From: an uncultured Lachnospiraceae bacterium
Lineage (GTDB): Bacteria > Bacillota > Clostridia > Lachnospirales > Lachnospiraceae
Length of the DNA: 5,636 nucleotides
Assembly: GCA_902783395.1 (NCBI GenBank)
Contig: CACZRA010000338.1
Location: 1 to 5,636, forward strand
Direction of reading: 5' to 3'
Shown: in pieces, positions 5,601-5,636 of the stretch
Layout of the letters: every line of letters starts with the position of its first letter
Numbering within the stretch: position 1 is the stretch's first letter
Notes under the pieces: model-generated
Told to the model about the DNA's origin: nothing
The model's database searches: none
Seen by the model: the letters and a program-made list of their open reading frames with translations, nothing else
Made by a program: the position numbers and the translations under genes

Positions 5601-5632
5601 TTGACAGCAGAACACTTGTTCGGCATTATAAT
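5601..5632 (+). promoter_or_regulatory. Possible promoter for a gene beyond the window
   Basis: TTGACA (5601-5606) is a perfect -35 box. TATAAT (5627-5632) lies 20 bases downstream, longer than the preferred 16-18; CATTAT (5624-5629) lies at 17 bases but matches only four of six. The window ends before any start codon, so the target gene cannot be seen. No coding sequence is evident in 5524-5636. Confidence 0.4.
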
Positions 5633-5636
5633 ATAT

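Noticed and set aside
1..5636. CRISPR array, tRNA/rRNA, insertion sequence or phage attachment site
   Set aside because: No regularly spaced repeats, no cloverleaf or ribosomal sequence, no transposase or integrase frame and no terminal inverted repeats were seen; the only long direct repeat is the two-copy promoter-like block.

Overview
The window looks like chromosome of a low-to-mid G+C Gram-positive anaerobe, most likely a Lachnospiraceae-type Clostridia (Butyrivibrio-like). The reasons are a SigI/RsgI sigma/anti-sigma pair, a glycosyltransferase with the RGTDY motif that I associate with Firmicutes surface-polysaccharide loci, a classic Gram-positive lipoprotein, AT-rich promoters and U-tract terminators. 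No genus can be fixed from the sequence alone.

Layout. Bases 1-36 are probably the last codons of an upstream gene. Bases 40-1898 hold a two-gene unit: a SigI-family sigma factor and, overlapping it by ATGA, its membrane-spanning RsgI-type anti-sigma factor. A strong intrinsic terminator (1916-1952) closes the unit. On the opposite strand, convergent to it, lies a 471-residue glycosyltransferase-like gene (2011-3426). A 273-base intergenic region (3427-3699) carries a good minus-strand promoter for that gene, at least one plus-strand promoter-like block, a hairpin and a possible 20-codon micro-ORF. Then comes a 607-residue secreted lipoprotein of unknown family (3700-5523). The last 113 bases carry no complete gene, but they contain a second copy of the promoter-like repeat found upstream of the lipoprotein, plus another promoter candidate that presumably serves a gene beyond the window.

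How the genes work together. SigI/RsgI pairs sense conditions at the cell surface: RsgI crosses the membrane, holds SigI inside, and releases it after proteolysis. Here the RsgI outer part is a long disordered Pro/Gly/Asp/Asn-rich tail rather than a recognisable carbohydrate-binding domain. The usual Asn-Pro in the juxtamembrane domain, where known RsgI proteins cut themselves, is replaced by Ala-Tyr. The glycosyltransferase and lipoprotein are both compatible with envelope biology, but nothing in the sequence (no SigI-type promoter) shows that this SigI controls them.

Most worth following up: the RsgI without an Asn-Pro cleavage site; the 21-base exact direct repeat that brackets the lipoprotein gene; and the coupled micro-ORF and hairpin directly in front of the lipoprotein.
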